DNA of 64,000 nt from Flavobacterium hungaricum (GTDB lineage: Bacteria > Bacteroidota > Bacteroidia > Flavobacteriales > Flavobacteriaceae). The stretch is taken from the NCBI RefSeq assembly GCF_015182285.1, contig NZ_PRDM01000004.1, positions 558,001-622,000 of the forward strand, in the 5' to 3' direction. Shown one piece after another: positions 53,995 to 62,462 of this stretch (within the stretch, counting starts at the first letter, position 1; every line of letters starts with the position of its first letter). Position numbers and translations under genes: made by a program. The notes beneath the pieces are model-generated. The model made no database searches and was not told where the DNA came from. It worked only from the letters and a program-made list of their open reading frames with translations.

Positions 53995-54080
53995 TTTATA
54001 TAGATTGTTAGTTTTTTTTTTGAATTTCAAGATTTAGGTTTCTTAAAATCCCATTGCTCAAAAAAGCAAATTGTTTGTTT

Positions 54081-54150
54081 CTAGCCCCGATAGAAGCGAT
54101 ATCCTTTGCTTGCCTTCTTTAGGCAAGTAAAGATATAGCGTATAGCGGGA
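54081..54150 (-). repeat. Palindromic element, copy D (TATCTTTTG core family)
   Basis: Minus strand: CCCGCTATACGCTATATC, a hairpin CTTTACTTGCC / GGCAAGCAAAG, GGATATCGCTTCTATCGGGG and CTAG. More decayed than A and C (one stem mismatch). It lies between the L28/L33 operon terminator and ftsY. Confidence 0.78.
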
Positions 54151-54212
54151 AAAAATGTTTAAAAAAAGCCTAATTGTTGTGCTTCTTTCAAAATTTAGAC
54201 AAATATAGGTAA

Positions 54213-54246
54213 TAAAAAAGCTACTTCCGCAAGAAAGTAGCTTTTC
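54213..54246 (-). terminator. Terminator of the rpmB-rpmG-DUF4295 operon
   Basis: AAAAGCTACTT and AAGTAGCTTTT arms, 19 bases past the DUF4295 stop. It separates the ribosomal operon from ftsY. Confidence 0.85.
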
Positions 54247-54264
54247 TATATAATGTGATTGTAA

Positions 54265-54417
54265 TTATTTCTTTTTCAAGAATTCATCAACTTCTTCAGG
54301 AGCCATAATAGATTCTACGAATGTATATGCACCAGTTTTAGGAGATTTCACCATTTTGATGGCTTTTGATAATCTCTTAGAAGATGTTTGTAACGATGCT
54401 ACGGTTTTCTTTGCCAT
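54265..54417 (-). CDS. DUF4295 small basic protein
   Basis: 50 residues: MAKKTVASLQTSSKRLSKAI at the start, then KMVKSPKTGAYTFVE and a DEFLKKK end. Strongly basic. The family is restricted to Bacteroidota and nearly always follows rpmG, suggesting a ribosome-associated protein, though no function is established. It lies 74 bases after rpmG in the same operon. Confidence 0.9.
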   Translation of the reverse strand: MAKKTVASLQTSSKRLSKAIKMVKSPKTGAYTFVESIMAPEEVDEFLKKK

Positions 54418-54491
54418 GATTCAAATGTTATTTGAAGCTTTTATAAAACTCAATGGCCAAACCATTTGAGATTTACAAAAATCTCTAATTA

Positions 54492-54674
54492 TTACTTAAT
54501 TTCTTTGTGAACAGTTACTCTTTTCAAAACTGGATTAAATTTTTTAATCTCTAATCTGTCTGGAGTATTTTTTTTGTTCTTAGTTGTAATATATCTAGAA
54601 GTTCCTGCAACACCAGAAGCTTTGTGTTCAGTACATTCTAAAATTACCTGGATTCTATTACCTTTCTTTGCCAT
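54492..54674 (-). CDS. rpmG: 50S ribosomal protein L33
   Basis: 60 residues. GNRIQVILECTEH, SRYITTKNKKNTPDRLEIKK and FNPVLKRVTVHKEIK match L33. Of the usual zinc-binding Cys residues only one remains, so it is the Cys-minus form. Component of the large ribosomal subunit; lies 27 bases after rpmB. Confidence 0.97.
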   Translation of the reverse strand: MAKKGNRIQVILECTEHKASGVAGTSRYITTKNKKNTPDRLEIKKFNPVLKRVTVHKEIK

Positions 54675-54701
54675 CTTGCTATATATTTATTTAGGAAAAG
54701 A

Positions 54702-54938
54702 TTATTTGATAAATCCTTCTGACTGCGCTTTTTTCAAAACTGCAGTGATTCCATTTTTATTAATTGTTTTTATCGTAGATGCTGCTACTCTAAGAGTAAT
54801 CCATCTATCTTCTTCTGGAAGATAAAAACGCTTTTTAACTAAGTTTACAGAAAACTTTCTCTTAGTTTTGTTCATAGCGTGAGAAACGTTATTTCCTACC
54901 ATCGCTCTTTTACCTGTAAGGTCACAAACTCTTGACAT
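54702..54938 (-). CDS. rpmB: 50S ribosomal protein L28
   Basis: 78 residues. MSRVCDLTGKRAMVGNNVSH and the NKTKRKFSVNLVKKRFYLP segment are diagnostic; WITLRVAASTIKTINKNG follows. First gene of the operon with rpmG and DUF4295. The upstream minus-strand sequence has TTTTCTTTG, a partial -7 match. Confidence 0.97.
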   Translation of the reverse strand: MSRVCDLTGKRAMVGNNVSHAMNKTKRKFSVNLVKKRFYLPEEDRWITLRVAASTIKTINKNGITAVLKKAQSEGFIK

Positions 54939-55012
54939 TATACTTATCTTTTATCGTTATTCAAAATCAGGGTGCAAAGAAAAGAAAAATAAACCATTGT
55001 AGCAAAAAAATA

Positions 55013-56263
55013 TTACACAATTTTTAAAATTTCTTTCTGCAATATTTCTAAACTCTTAACAGTAGCCCTATCTATCACTTTTTCACGCGGTTGTCCGAAG
55101 TTAAATTCTTCTACAATTATGTCGTTTGGCGTTGCCAAAGCAATAAAAACAGTGCCGATTTCGGCATCAGAATCTCCTTTTGAGGGCCCTGCATTCCCCG
55201 TCGTTGCTATTGCGTAGTCGGTTTTCAGTAACTTTTTAACATTCAAAGCCATAGCCGATGCAACCTGCGCACTAACTACAGAATACTCGTCTATTAATTC
55301 TTCCGAAACTTCCAGAACATTTATTTTGGCTTCGGTGGCATAAGAAACCACACTTCCTTTAAAATACGCCGACGCTCCCGGAACAGCAGACAGCAGCGAC
55401 GCTACTCTTCCGCCTGTAAAACTTTCTGCTGTAGCAATTGTTTTATTTTGTTTAGAAAGTAATTTCCCTACTACAGTCTCCAGTGTCTCGTTCTCATCAT
55501 AACCTACAATAATATCATGAATGATCGCATCTAGCGAGGTTACATTTTCTTCTATAGCGGCTTCTAAAAGCTCTTTATCTGTCCCTCTAGCCGTTAATCT
55601 TAAGCGTACGCGCCCAGGATTTGGCAGATAAGCCAGTTTTATAAATTCCGGCAGATTGTTTTCCCAGTGTTCGATACGCTCTGCGACTAAACTTTCGCCT
55701 TGACCATAAGTCAAAATCGTTTTGTGAATAATGTAAGGACGTTTGTATTCTCGAACAATTTTCGGAATTATTTCTTCTTCTACTAAATATTTCATTTCAT
55801 ACGGAACTCCCGGCAATGAAATAAAAACAGTGTTTTCTTTTTTCATCCACATTCCCGGAGCGGTTCCTACCTTATTAGGTAAAACCGTACATGTTGACGG
55901 CACCAAAGCCTGATCTTTGTTTAATTGTGAAATCGGCCTTTTGTAAAATCCTTCGATCAACTGCGTTACGTGAGCCAAAACTTCTGGATTTACAATCAAC
56001 TCATCATCAAAGTATTCGCAGAATGTTTTTTTGGTAACATCGTCTTTGGTAGGACCTAAGCCACCGGTCACAATTACTACGTCTACTCTATTTTGAAATT
56101 GCGAAAAAGTATCTAAAATATGCTTTTTATCATCGCTGATCGAAAGCATCTCTACAACCTCAACGCCAATTTTATCCAGCGATTTTGCAATAAAAGCCGA
56201 ATTCGTATCTACGATCTGACCAATTAAGATTTCATCCCCTATGGTAATAATTGCTGCCTTCAT
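55013..56263 (-). CDS. cinA: CinA family nicotinamide-nucleotide amidase
   Basis: 416 residues. N-terminal MoCF-like domain (~1-170): AAIITIGDEILIGQIVDTNSAF-like start (~3-24) and VIVTGGLGPTKDD. Middle linker, then C-terminal PncC amidase (~255-416): IATAESFTGGRVASLLSAVPGAS-type motif (~270-292), VVSYATEAKINVL, TTGNAGPSKGD and GTVFIAL. It converts nicotinamide mononucleotide to nicotinic acid mononucleotide in NAD salvage; the N-terminal domain has ADP-ribose pyrophosphatase activity in studied homologues. Monocistronic. Confidence 0.95.
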   Translation of the reverse strand: MKAAIITIGDEILIGQIVDTNSAFIAKSLDKIGVEVVEMLSISDDKKHILDTFSQFQNRVDVVIVTGGLGPTKDDVTKKTFCEYFDDELIVNPEVLAHVTQLIEGFYKRPISQLNKDQALVPSTCTVLPNKVGTAPGMWMKKENTVFISLPGVPYEMKYLVEEEIIPKIVREYKRPYIIHKTILTYGQGESLVAERIEHWENNLPEFIKLAYLPNPGRVRLRLTARGTDKELLEAAIEENVTSLDAIIHDIIVGYDENETLETVVGKLLSKQNKTIATAESFTGGRVASLLSAVPGASAYFKGSVVSYATEAKINVLEVSEELIDEYSVVSAQVASAMALNVKKLLKTDYAIATTGNAGPSKGDSDAEIGTVFIALATPNDIIVEEFNFGQPREKVIDRATVKSLEILQKEILKIV

Positions 56264-56394
56264 GTCTGTGGAAAATTTTACTTACTCAAAACAGTAAGTC
56301 ATTATTAAGAAAAAAAGTTTACCGCATTGAATCTTAGTAAAACAATGCATTCATTTTATTTTTAAAAAATGGTATTTAAGTCGGGGGAAAACAA

Positions 56395-56440
56395 ATAAAA
56401 CCCAATTCTTTTCACAAAAACAGAATTGGGCTTTATTTTT
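56395..56440 (-). terminator. Terminator of the E2-to-Hpt gene string
   Basis: CCCAATTCT and AGAATTGGG arms with T-rich minus-strand flank, directly past the Hpt gene stop. Confidence 0.85.
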
Positions 56441-56442
56441 AT

Positions 56443-56787
56443 TTACAAATCAAAGTCTTTTTTGATTTCTTTAATTGCTTCTTTAACTTGTATTTTAATA
56501 CTTTTAAAAGTTTCAATAATATCTTTTTTCTTGCCTTCTGCTTTTGTCCAGGCTTCTACCTGCAGAATTTCTTCGAAAGCCACATTCAAACCCATTAAAT
56601 CTAATGTCGGCTTAATTTTATGTGCATAAGAATAAGCATATTTATGATCTTTCTTTTTAATTCCTTCTTTGATTTGTTTTAAGTCTTCAGGAACTTCTGT
56701 AACAAATAAATTTAAAATTTCGTTTACAAATTCAGGATCGTTATCTGAAAGCGCATATACTTTCGAAAGGTTGTACTTTAAAGCCAT
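56443..56787 (-). CDS. Hpt domain phosphotransfer protein
   Basis: 114 residues, a single four-helix Hpt module: VYALSDNDPEFVNEILNLFV, then SYAHKIKPTLDLMGL with phospho-acceptor His56, and a final charged helix. The phosphotransfer partners (hybrid kinase and receiver) are not in the window, so the relay is unknown. Start and stop codons overlap with the upstream FAH gene (TAATG), so they are cotranscribed and probably coupled. Confidence 0.9.
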   Translation of the reverse strand: MALKYNLSKVYALSDNDPEFVNEILNLFVTEVPEDLKQIKEGIKKKDHKYAYSYAHKIKPTLDLMGLNVAFEEILQVEAWTKAEGKKKDIIETFKSIKIQVKEAIKEIKKDFDL

Positions 56788-57398
56788 TATTTTACTTGTA
56801 TTCTAAATAATTTTTTATCTTCTAAAAAGCCTTCTAAAACATCATTTGGTTTTACGGCTGCAACACCTGCTGGTGTTCCTGTAAAAATTATATCTCCAAT
56901 TTTTAAGGTAAAAAACTGTGATACATGCGAAATCAATTCGTCAATTTTCCAAAGCATCATTTCAGAATTTCCTTTTTGAACTGTCTCGTTATTATTTCGC
57001 AATTCAAAATTAAGGTTTTCCATAGAAACAAAATCGGTTTTTGGCAAAAAATCTCCAACAACAGCCGAACCATCAAAAGCTTTTGCTTTTTCCCACGGAA
57101 GCCCTTTTTCTTTTAATTTACTTTGCAGATCACGAGCTGTAAAATCAATTCCAACACTTATCTCATCGTAATATTTATGAGCAAATTTGGGCTCAATATA
57201 TTTTCCAACTTTATTAATCTTTATGATTATCTCGATTTCATGATGCACATCTTCCGAAAATTCTGGAATTACAAATGGATGCTGTTTTAATAAAACCGCA
57301 GAATCCGGCTTCATAAAAACAACAGGCTCACTCGGGCGTTCGTTTTTCAACTCTTCTATATGATTGGCATAATTCCTGCCGACACAAATAATCTTCAT
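56787..57398 (-). CDS. Fumarylacetoacetate hydrolase family protein
   Basis: 203 residues. FAH fold: start MKIICVGRNYANHIEEL, metal-binding EDVHHEIEIIIKIN (Glu pair), GIDFTARDLQSKLKEKGLPW, and GDIIFTGTPAGVAAVKPND. The short form matches YcgM/FAHD1-type acylpyruvases or oxaloacetate decarboxylases, which split C-C bonds using Mg2+. The exact substrate is not clear. It overlaps the Hpt gene at its end and follows the exonuclease gene after 76 bases. Confidence 0.92.
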   Translation of the reverse strand: MKIICVGRNYANHIEELKNERPSEPVVFMKPDSAVLLKQHPFVIPEFSEDVHHEIEIIIKINKVGKYIEPKFAHKYYDEISVGIDFTARDLQSKLKEKGLPWEKAKAFDGSAVVGDFLPKTDFVSMENLNFELRNNNETVQKGNSEMMLWKIDELISHVSQFFTLKIGDIIFTGTPAGVAAVKPNDVLEGFLEDKKLFRIQVK

Positions 57399-57474
57399 TT
57401 TTTTTTAGGTCTAAGATTCTAAGGTGCTAAGGTTCTAGAAAAACTATGCAAAAAAACTTAGCAGCTCAACAACT

Positions 57475-58245
57475 CTATTTCGTATTTAATTTTCTTAATT
57501 TAATTGCTGTCAAAACTTTTTTGGTATACAACGGAAAATCAGCATTTTGAATCCAGCTGAAATAGCCAGGTTCTGCTTCTAATACTTTTTCCACCTTTGC
57601 CCCTTTGTGTTTTCCAAAAGTAAAAATCTCTTCGTTATCTTTATCAAAAGCGATCATTCCGGCAAAATCGGCGATTTTTTTACGGGTTGTAAACTCCGAT
57701 AAAGATTTCATGTCATTTTCTAATTCTGGGTAACGATCTAATTGTGCTTTTAGAATTTCATATGTCGCCATAGTGTCTGCTTCTGCAGAATGCGCATTTT
57801 CTAAACTTTTACCACAGTAAAACTTCAAAGCAGCACTTAAAGTTCTTTCTTCCATTTTATGAAAAATAGTCTGTACATCTACAGAAACTTTATTTTTCAT
57901 ATCAAAATCAACTCCAGCACGAAGCAATTCTTCTGCTAAAAGCGGAATATCAAAACGATCGGAGTTAAAACCACCCAAATCACTGTCTTTTATCATATTA
58001 TGAACCTGCGGTGCCAGTTCTGCAAAAGTGGGTTCGTTGGCTACTTTCTCGTTCGTGATACCGTGAACTGCCGTTGTTTGTGGTGGAATTGGAATTGTTG
58101 GATTAACCAGCCAGGTTTTACTTTCTTTATTTCCGTTAGGAAAAACTTTGAATATTGAAATTTCTACGATTCTATCTTTACCGATATCAATTCCCGTTGT
58201 TTCGAGATCAAAAAAGCAAATTGGTTTGTTAAGTTTTAATTCCAT
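57475..58245 (-). CDS. DnaQ-like 3'-5' exonuclease with ExoX-type C-terminal domain
   Basis: 256 residues. DEDDh exonuclease domain (~8-170): CFFDLETTGIDIGKDRIVEI (Exo I), GGFNSDRFDIPLL (Exo II), and AHSAEADTMATYEIL (Exo III with His and Asp). A small C-terminal domain (~200-250; FTFGKHKGAKVEKVLEAEPG, FSWIQNADFP) resembles that of exodeoxyribonuclease X. It may proofread or process DNA ends. Whether it is the replicative epsilon subunit is unclear; Bacteroidota often have several such genes. Confidence 0.92.
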   Translation of the reverse strand: MELKLNKPICFFDLETTGIDIGKDRIVEISIFKVFPNGNKESKTWLVNPTIPIPPQTTAVHGITNEKVANEPTFAELAPQVHNMIKDSDLGGFNSDRFDIPLLAEELLRAGVDFDMKNKVSVDVQTIFHKMEERTLSAALKFYCGKSLENAHSAEADTMATYEILKAQLDRYPELENDMKSLSEFTTRKKIADFAGMIAFDKDNEEIFTFGKHKGAKVEKVLEAEPGYFSWIQNADFPLYTKKVLTAIKLRKLNTK

Positions 58246-58406
58246 TTCTAATTTTTATAAGTTTACAAATGTAATTTTTAAAGCCGAATATCCTCCTTTA
58301 TTCTCGATTTTTTTGTCTAAAAAAGCTTTCAAATCTTCGATTTTAACTTTTTACAAATAACTCTTTTGCAGCCAAAGCTCCGAGTCCTAAACTTTTCTTA
58401 CAAAAC

Positions 58407-58441
58407 AAAAAACCGATAGGTTTTTACACGTATCGGTTTTT
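58407..58441 (-). terminator. Terminator after the E2 gene
   Basis: AAAAACCGATA and TATCGGTTTTTA arms, 23 bases past the E2 stop. The rest of the 58246-58463 gap holds no gene. Confidence 0.85.
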
Positions 58442-58463
58442 AATCTATTTTTATAATTGTCTT

Positions 58464-59867
58464 TTAGAAATCTCTATCTACATCAAAAGCTTCTAAATAT
58501 TCTGCTACTCGTTTTACAAAACTTCCTCCTAATGCGCCATCTACTACCCTGTGATCGTAAGAATGCGACAAGAACATTTTTTGACGAATCCCGATAAAAT
58601 CACCTTCCGGCGTTTCGATAACTGCAGGCACTTTGCGAATTGCTCCAAGAGCTAAAATCCCAACTTGCGGCTGATTGATAATCGGAGTTCCAAAAACACT
58701 TCCAAAAGTACCTACATTTGTAACAGTGTAAGTACCGCCTTGTGTATCGTCTGGTTTTAGTTTTCCAGTTTTTGCACGGTTTCCTAGATCGTTAACCGCT
58801 TTTGCCATTCCAACCAAATTCAGTTGATCTGCATTTTTAATTACAGGAACAATTAAATTTCCGTTTGGCAAAGCTGCCGCCATTCCTAAATTGATGTTTT
58901 TCTTTTTAATGATGTACTCTCCATCTACAGAAATATTCATTCCAGGAAAATCTTTTAACGCCTTTGCAACCGCTTCCATCATAATTGGAGTAAAAGTCAA
59001 TTTCTCGCCCTCTCTTTTCTCAAAAGCTGTTTTTACTTTATCTCTCCATTTTACAATATTTGTTACATCAACTTCTATAAAAGATTGTACGTGAGCAGAA
59101 GTCTGAACTGAAGCTACCATGTAACCCGAAATCAGTTTACGCATTCTGTCCATTTCTATAATTTCGTCACCTCCATTTACAGAAACAGGCACTGGCTGTT
59201 GTGTTTTTGCAACAATTGGCTCAGCTGTTTTTGGAGTTTCAACAACTGCCTTTGGAGTTTCCTGAACCGTTTTTGGAGCCTCTTCAATCGCTTTTGGAGC
59301 CTCTTCTACCGTTTTTGGAGTTTCTTCAACTGCTTTTGGCACTTGCACAGCACCCGATTTACGGTCTTCTATATATTTTAAAATATCTTCTTTTGTTACA
59401 CGGCCTTCTTTTCCAGAGCCTGCAATAGCGTCTAATTCAGTAACAGAAATCCCTTCTTCTTTTGCTATATTTTTTACTAATGGCGAAAGGAATTTTTCTG
59501 AACTGCTAAAATCCTGTGCAACGACAGTTTCTTTAACAGCTTCTATTGTCTGTTCAATCGCAGCCGCTTCAGCCGGTATCGAAGTTTCTACCTCTTTAGC
59601 TGTTTCTGTAACTGCGCTTTCACCACCTTCTGTTTCAATAATAGCAATAGTCTGCCCAACCTGCACCAAATCATCTTTTCCGAACAACTGCTCAACTAAA
59701 ATTCCAGATACTTCGCTAGGCACTTCGCTGTCAACTTTATCAGTTGCAATTTCAAGCACTGCTTCATCAGCTTCAATTTTGTCTCCTACTTCTTTCAACC
59801 AGTTTGTAATAGTTGCTTCAGCGACACTTTCTCCCATTTTAGGAAGCTTTAATTCAAATCTTGCCAT
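58464..59867 (-). CDS. 2-oxo acid dehydrogenase E2 (dihydrolipoamide acyltransferase)
   Basis: 467 residues. Lipoyl domain (~2-78) with KLPKMGESVAEATI and modified Lys44 in EIATDKVDSE. E3-binding domain (~128-170; SPLVKNIAKEEGI, GKEGRVTKEDIL). A Pro/Glu/Lys-rich hinge of 7-residue repeats (~172-215). Catalytic domain (~235-467) with SHSYDHRVVDGALGG and active-site His439. It forms the core of a 2-oxo acid dehydrogenase complex. The MGES lipoyl type and overall likeness suit the branched-chain or 2-oxoglutarate class; which one is not certain, as no E1 or E3 gene is adjacent. Confidence 0.93.
   Translation of the reverse strand: MARFELKLPKMGESVAEATITNWLKEVGDKIEADEAVLEIATDKVDSEVPSEVSGILVEQLFGKDDLVQVGQTIAIIETEGGESAVTETAKEVETSIPAEAAAIEQTIEAVKETVVAQDFSSSEKFLSPLVKNIAKEEGISVTELDAIAGSGKEGRVTKEDILKYIEDRKSGAVQVPKAVEETPKTVEEAPKAIEEAPKTVQETPKAVVETPKTAEPIVAKTQQPVPVSVNGGDEIIEMDRMRKLISGYMVASVQTSAHVQSFIEVDVTNIVKWRDKVKTAFEKREGEKLTFTPIMMEAVAKALKDFPGMNISVDGEYIIKKKNINLGMAAALPNGNLIVPVIKNADQLNLVGMAKAVNDLGNRAKTGKLKPDDTQGGTYTVTNVGTFGSVFGTPIINQPQVGILALGAIRKVPAVIETPEGDFIGIRQKMFLSHSYDHRVVDGALGGSFVKRVAEYLEAFDVDRDF
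59219..59345. repeat. 21-base in-frame minisatellite in the E2 hinge
   Basis: Five to six imperfect 21-base units, each with TTTTGGAG, encode the heptad (E)xPKxVx on the minus strand. Copy change would alter hinge length without breaking the frame. Confidence 0.85.
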
Positions 59868-59950
59868 ATTGTTATTCTAAAGGATGATTTTGATTTTCTG
59901 ATTGCGAAATTACTGAAAAATTTAAACATAAATTATACTTTGTATAATTT

Positions 59951-61114
59951 TTACTTAATTATTCTGATTTCCCCTCTCCCATTTCTTAAATTACTTCCAA
60001 TAATAAAAGCAGTCCTTTTAGGGAAAATCTTAAAAGTAATGTTCTTATCTTTAAGAGTTTCTATTATATTGATACATTTTTTGAATGAAACATATTGATT
60101 ATCCAAAATGATCTCTGTCTTTTTACCCTTTAAAATCAGGCACGAATTTACCATTTTTTCTTTTTTCAAATCCAAAAAACTAACTTTATTTTCTAAAATC
60201 GAAGCTAGTTTTTCCGATAAATTCGCATTTTCGGAGTACAAAATATAGCATTCTGGCAATGGTTTTTCTTTTACATTTCCCTGAAACATTTTTGCGAACG
60301 AGAAAAACCAAGTTCCGATTTGAATAAAAATGCTAAAAAACCAAGATTTCTTAAAATGTTTCGCATAAAAGAAATTCATAGCTTCCTGAAAACGTTTCAT
60401 GTATTTTTCGTCTTTTATCGTGCTTTCTCCTTTATAATGCAAAACTGTGGTTTCGTGAAAATAAAAGTTATTTTTCCCTTTCTGCAGCACACGGTATGAC
60501 AAATCGATATCATCTGCATACATAAAACAGTCTTCATCAAAACCATTTAATTCTTCATATAAATTACTTTCTAAAAACATAAAAGCCCCAACCAAAATGG
60601 CAGCTTTTCCACTTTCGTTTTCATTTAGATGCTGGGCATAATATTGATTGAACAGTTTTGATTTTGGAAAGAGTTTGTATAAACCAAAAATCTTCGTAAA
60701 AGCCACCCAGGGCGTCGGAATGCCGCGTTTACTTTCGGGCAGAAAATTTCCTGTTCCGTCAATTAATTTACAGCCAACAATTCCGAGATTATTTTGCCTT
60801 TCGGCGAAAGCCAGAATCTTTGTAAAAGTATCTTCGGCAACAACTGTATCGGGATTTAAAATGCAAACGTACTTTCCTTTCGCTTGACAAAAACCAATAT
60901 TATTACCTTTTGGAAAACCAAAATTTTCAATGTTTACAATCAGTTTTACTTCTGGAAATTTTTCCTGCATCATCAAAACACTATCGTCTGATGAATGATT
61001 GTCGACCACAATAATCTCTGCTTCAATGGTCGTAATGGCTTCTTGAACGCTCAAAACGCATTGTTCTAGAAAATAACGAACATTATAATTAAGGATAATA
61101 ATCGATAACTGCAT
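59951..61114 (-). CDS. Family 2 glycosyltransferase, membrane-associated
   Basis: 387 residues from ATG at 61114, because LSIIILNYNVRYFLEQC is the usual GT2 start; a longer frame would overlap the upstream gene. GT-A fold (~1-230): VVDNHSSDDS, NIGFCQAKGKYVCILNPDTVV, and LNGFDEDCFMYADDIDLSYRV. A membrane segment (~255-275) and a C-terminal domain of about 100 residues of unknown function follow. It resembles rhamnosyl- or WbbL-type enzymes that extend polysaccharides. It begins 28 bases after the outer-membrane protein gene, so the two are probably one operon. Confidence 0.9.
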   Translation of the reverse strand: MQLSIIILNYNVRYFLEQCVLSVQEAITTIEAEIIVVDNHSSDDSVLMMQEKFPEVKLIVNIENFGFPKGNNIGFCQAKGKYVCILNPDTVVAEDTFTKILAFAERQNNLGIVGCKLIDGTGNFLPESKRGIPTPWVAFTKIFGLYKLFPKSKLFNQYYAQHLNENESGKAAILVGAFMFLESNLYEELNGFDEDCFMYADDIDLSYRVLQKGKNNFYFHETTVLHYKGESTIKDEKYMKRFQEAMNFFYAKHFKKSWFFSIFIQIGTWFFSFAKMFQGNVKEKPLPECYILYSENANLSEKLASILENKVSFLDLKKEKMVNSCLILKGKKTEIILDNQYVSFKKCINIIETLKDKNITFKIFPKRTAFIIGSNLRNGRGEIRIIK

Positions 61115-61142
61115 GAAAAGGGTCTGTAGATTTTGGCCGAAG

Positions 61143-62327
61143 TTAGAAATTTTCTGATAATCCCAAACGCAAAGACCAATCGTTTTTACTGATTCCGTAA
61201 TCCAGCGCCAAATTGCTGCCATTCCGTTTGTTCCACTTTATACGGATTCCGGTTCCCACAGCTGGATTCCATTTTTTAAAATCATACGTTTCTAATTTAG
61301 AAACCGAAGAAATATTGGTAAAAAAAACCGCTCCAAAAAAACCGTTTTTACTAATATCGGTTCGGTATTCGGTTTCAAAATAAATCAAGACATTACTTCT
61401 GTATCTGTTTTTTGTAAAACCGCGTCCCGTTTTTCCGTCACGATCCCAACCGATACTCGGCAGATCCAAATAATGCGGTTTTCCGCCAAAAGTAGACCAA
61501 TAAAAAGCTCTGGAAGCCCAAACGCGGTGTTTGGTTTTGCTAAATGAATGATATTTTCTGGCATCTATATACAAAGACTGCCATTTGTCTCCTTCGACAC
61601 CGCTGGTATTGATCCGCAAATCGGCTTCGATATACAATCCTTGTTCCGGATTAATAATATTTTCCCTAGAGTCATACAAACCTTGAATGGCGTAACCAAA
61701 AGAACTTTCGTCAGCATAATCTCCATTCATGTATTTGTAATAATCGGTCGGAACATCAATATAAGATTCTTCAGAAATATTTTGGTAATTATCAAAAAGA
61801 AACCCAATTCCTAAACGATAATTTCCAATTACTTTTCGGGTTATAAATTGATAAAAACGCCACTGCTGATAATCTAATGTTGACATTTTTTCTTTAGAAT
61901 TATGTTCACCTATACCATAGGTATATTGCGGGTAAATCATATACCGATAATCGCCGATAAAATTCCATTTGTTCTCACTGGTATAAACATAGGATTGAAC
62001 TGGGAAAACGTATTGTTTTGTAAAACTAAAATAAGGCGAAAAAGTAACCTGGGACATTTTTGTTTTTTCGTGGTCTTCGCCCAGATAAAAAGTGGTTAAA
62101 AAAGAAACTACCAGACCTGTACTCGAATTCACATCTACAGGAACAGGTAGCAATGAAAAAGCTATTTTCTTCTGTCTGTCTTTTTTTATCGAATCGTTTT
62201 TGTCAAAGATTTTATGAATAACATCTAAAATATCGTGATTTCCCATAGTAATACTGTCATTCTGCGCCAGACAAAATGAAGTGGTAAAAATTAAAAACAC
62301 AGCAAATTTTATTTTTAAACTACTCAC
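61143..62327 (-). CDS. Omp85-type outer-membrane beta-barrel protein
   Basis: 394 residues; GTG start, the only sensible one before the signal peptide (FTTSFCLAQ, residue ~22). The protein is a BamA/TamA C-terminal barrel (bacterial surface antigen family) without POTRA domains: VVSFLTTFYLGED, YGIGEHN, GLYIEADLRIN, VLIYFETEYRTDIS, VGTGIRIKWNKRNGSNLALDYG and LRLGLSENF at the end, with a final aromatic. Such POTRA-less proteins in Bacteroidota are of unknown function. It has a strong promoter and is followed by the glycosyltransferase gene. Confidence 0.87.
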   Translation of the reverse strand: MSSLKIKFAVFLIFTTSFCLAQNDSITMGNHDILDVIHKIFDKNDSIKKDRQKKIAFSLLPVPVDVNSSTGLVVSFLTTFYLGEDHEKTKMSQVTFSPYFSFTKQYVFPVQSYVYTSENKWNFIGDYRYMIYPQYTYGIGEHNSKEKMSTLDYQQWRFYQFITRKVIGNYRLGIGFLFDNYQNISEESYIDVPTDYYKYMNGDYADESSFGYAIQGLYDSRENIINPEQGLYIEADLRINTSGVEGDKWQSLYIDARKYHSFSKTKHRVWASRAFYWSTFGGKPHYLDLPSIGWDRDGKTGRGFTKNRYRSNVLIYFETEYRTDISKNGFFGAVFFTNISSVSKLETYDFKKWNPAVGTGIRIKWNKRNGSNLALDYGISKNDWSLRLGLSENF

Positions 62328-62354
62328 TTACAATATTTTAAAAGCATTGTCTTA

Positions 62355-62384
62355 CAAATTTATAATTTTATTAAGAATAACAAA
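62355..62384 (-). promoter_or_regulatory. Promoter of the barrel protein/glycosyltransferase operon
   Basis: Minus strand: TTTG, 18 bases, TAAATTTG, an ideal Bacteroidota pair about 28 bases before the GTG. Confidence 0.65.
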
Positions 62385-62433
62385 CTATAATTTTCGTGCT
62401 ATTGAAAAAGAATTTTAATCTTGGCAAAAAAAC

Positions 62434-62441
62434 TATATTTG
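62434..62441 (+). promoter_or_regulatory. -7 box of the 187-residue secreted protein gene
   Basis: TATATTTG, 21 bases before the ATG, divergent from the barrel-protein promoter. The -33 element is not clear. Confidence 0.45.
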
Positions 62442-62462
62442 ACTACTCTGATAATATTTTTT

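Noticed and set aside
53600..54037. Open frame of 145 codons on the plus strand
   Set aside because: Antisense to ftsY; its apparent sequence mirrors the conserved GTPase codons.
61115..61222. Longer start for the glycosyltransferase
   Set aside because: It would overlap the end of the barrel-protein gene by 80 bases, and the GT2 fold starts naturally at the ATG at 61114.
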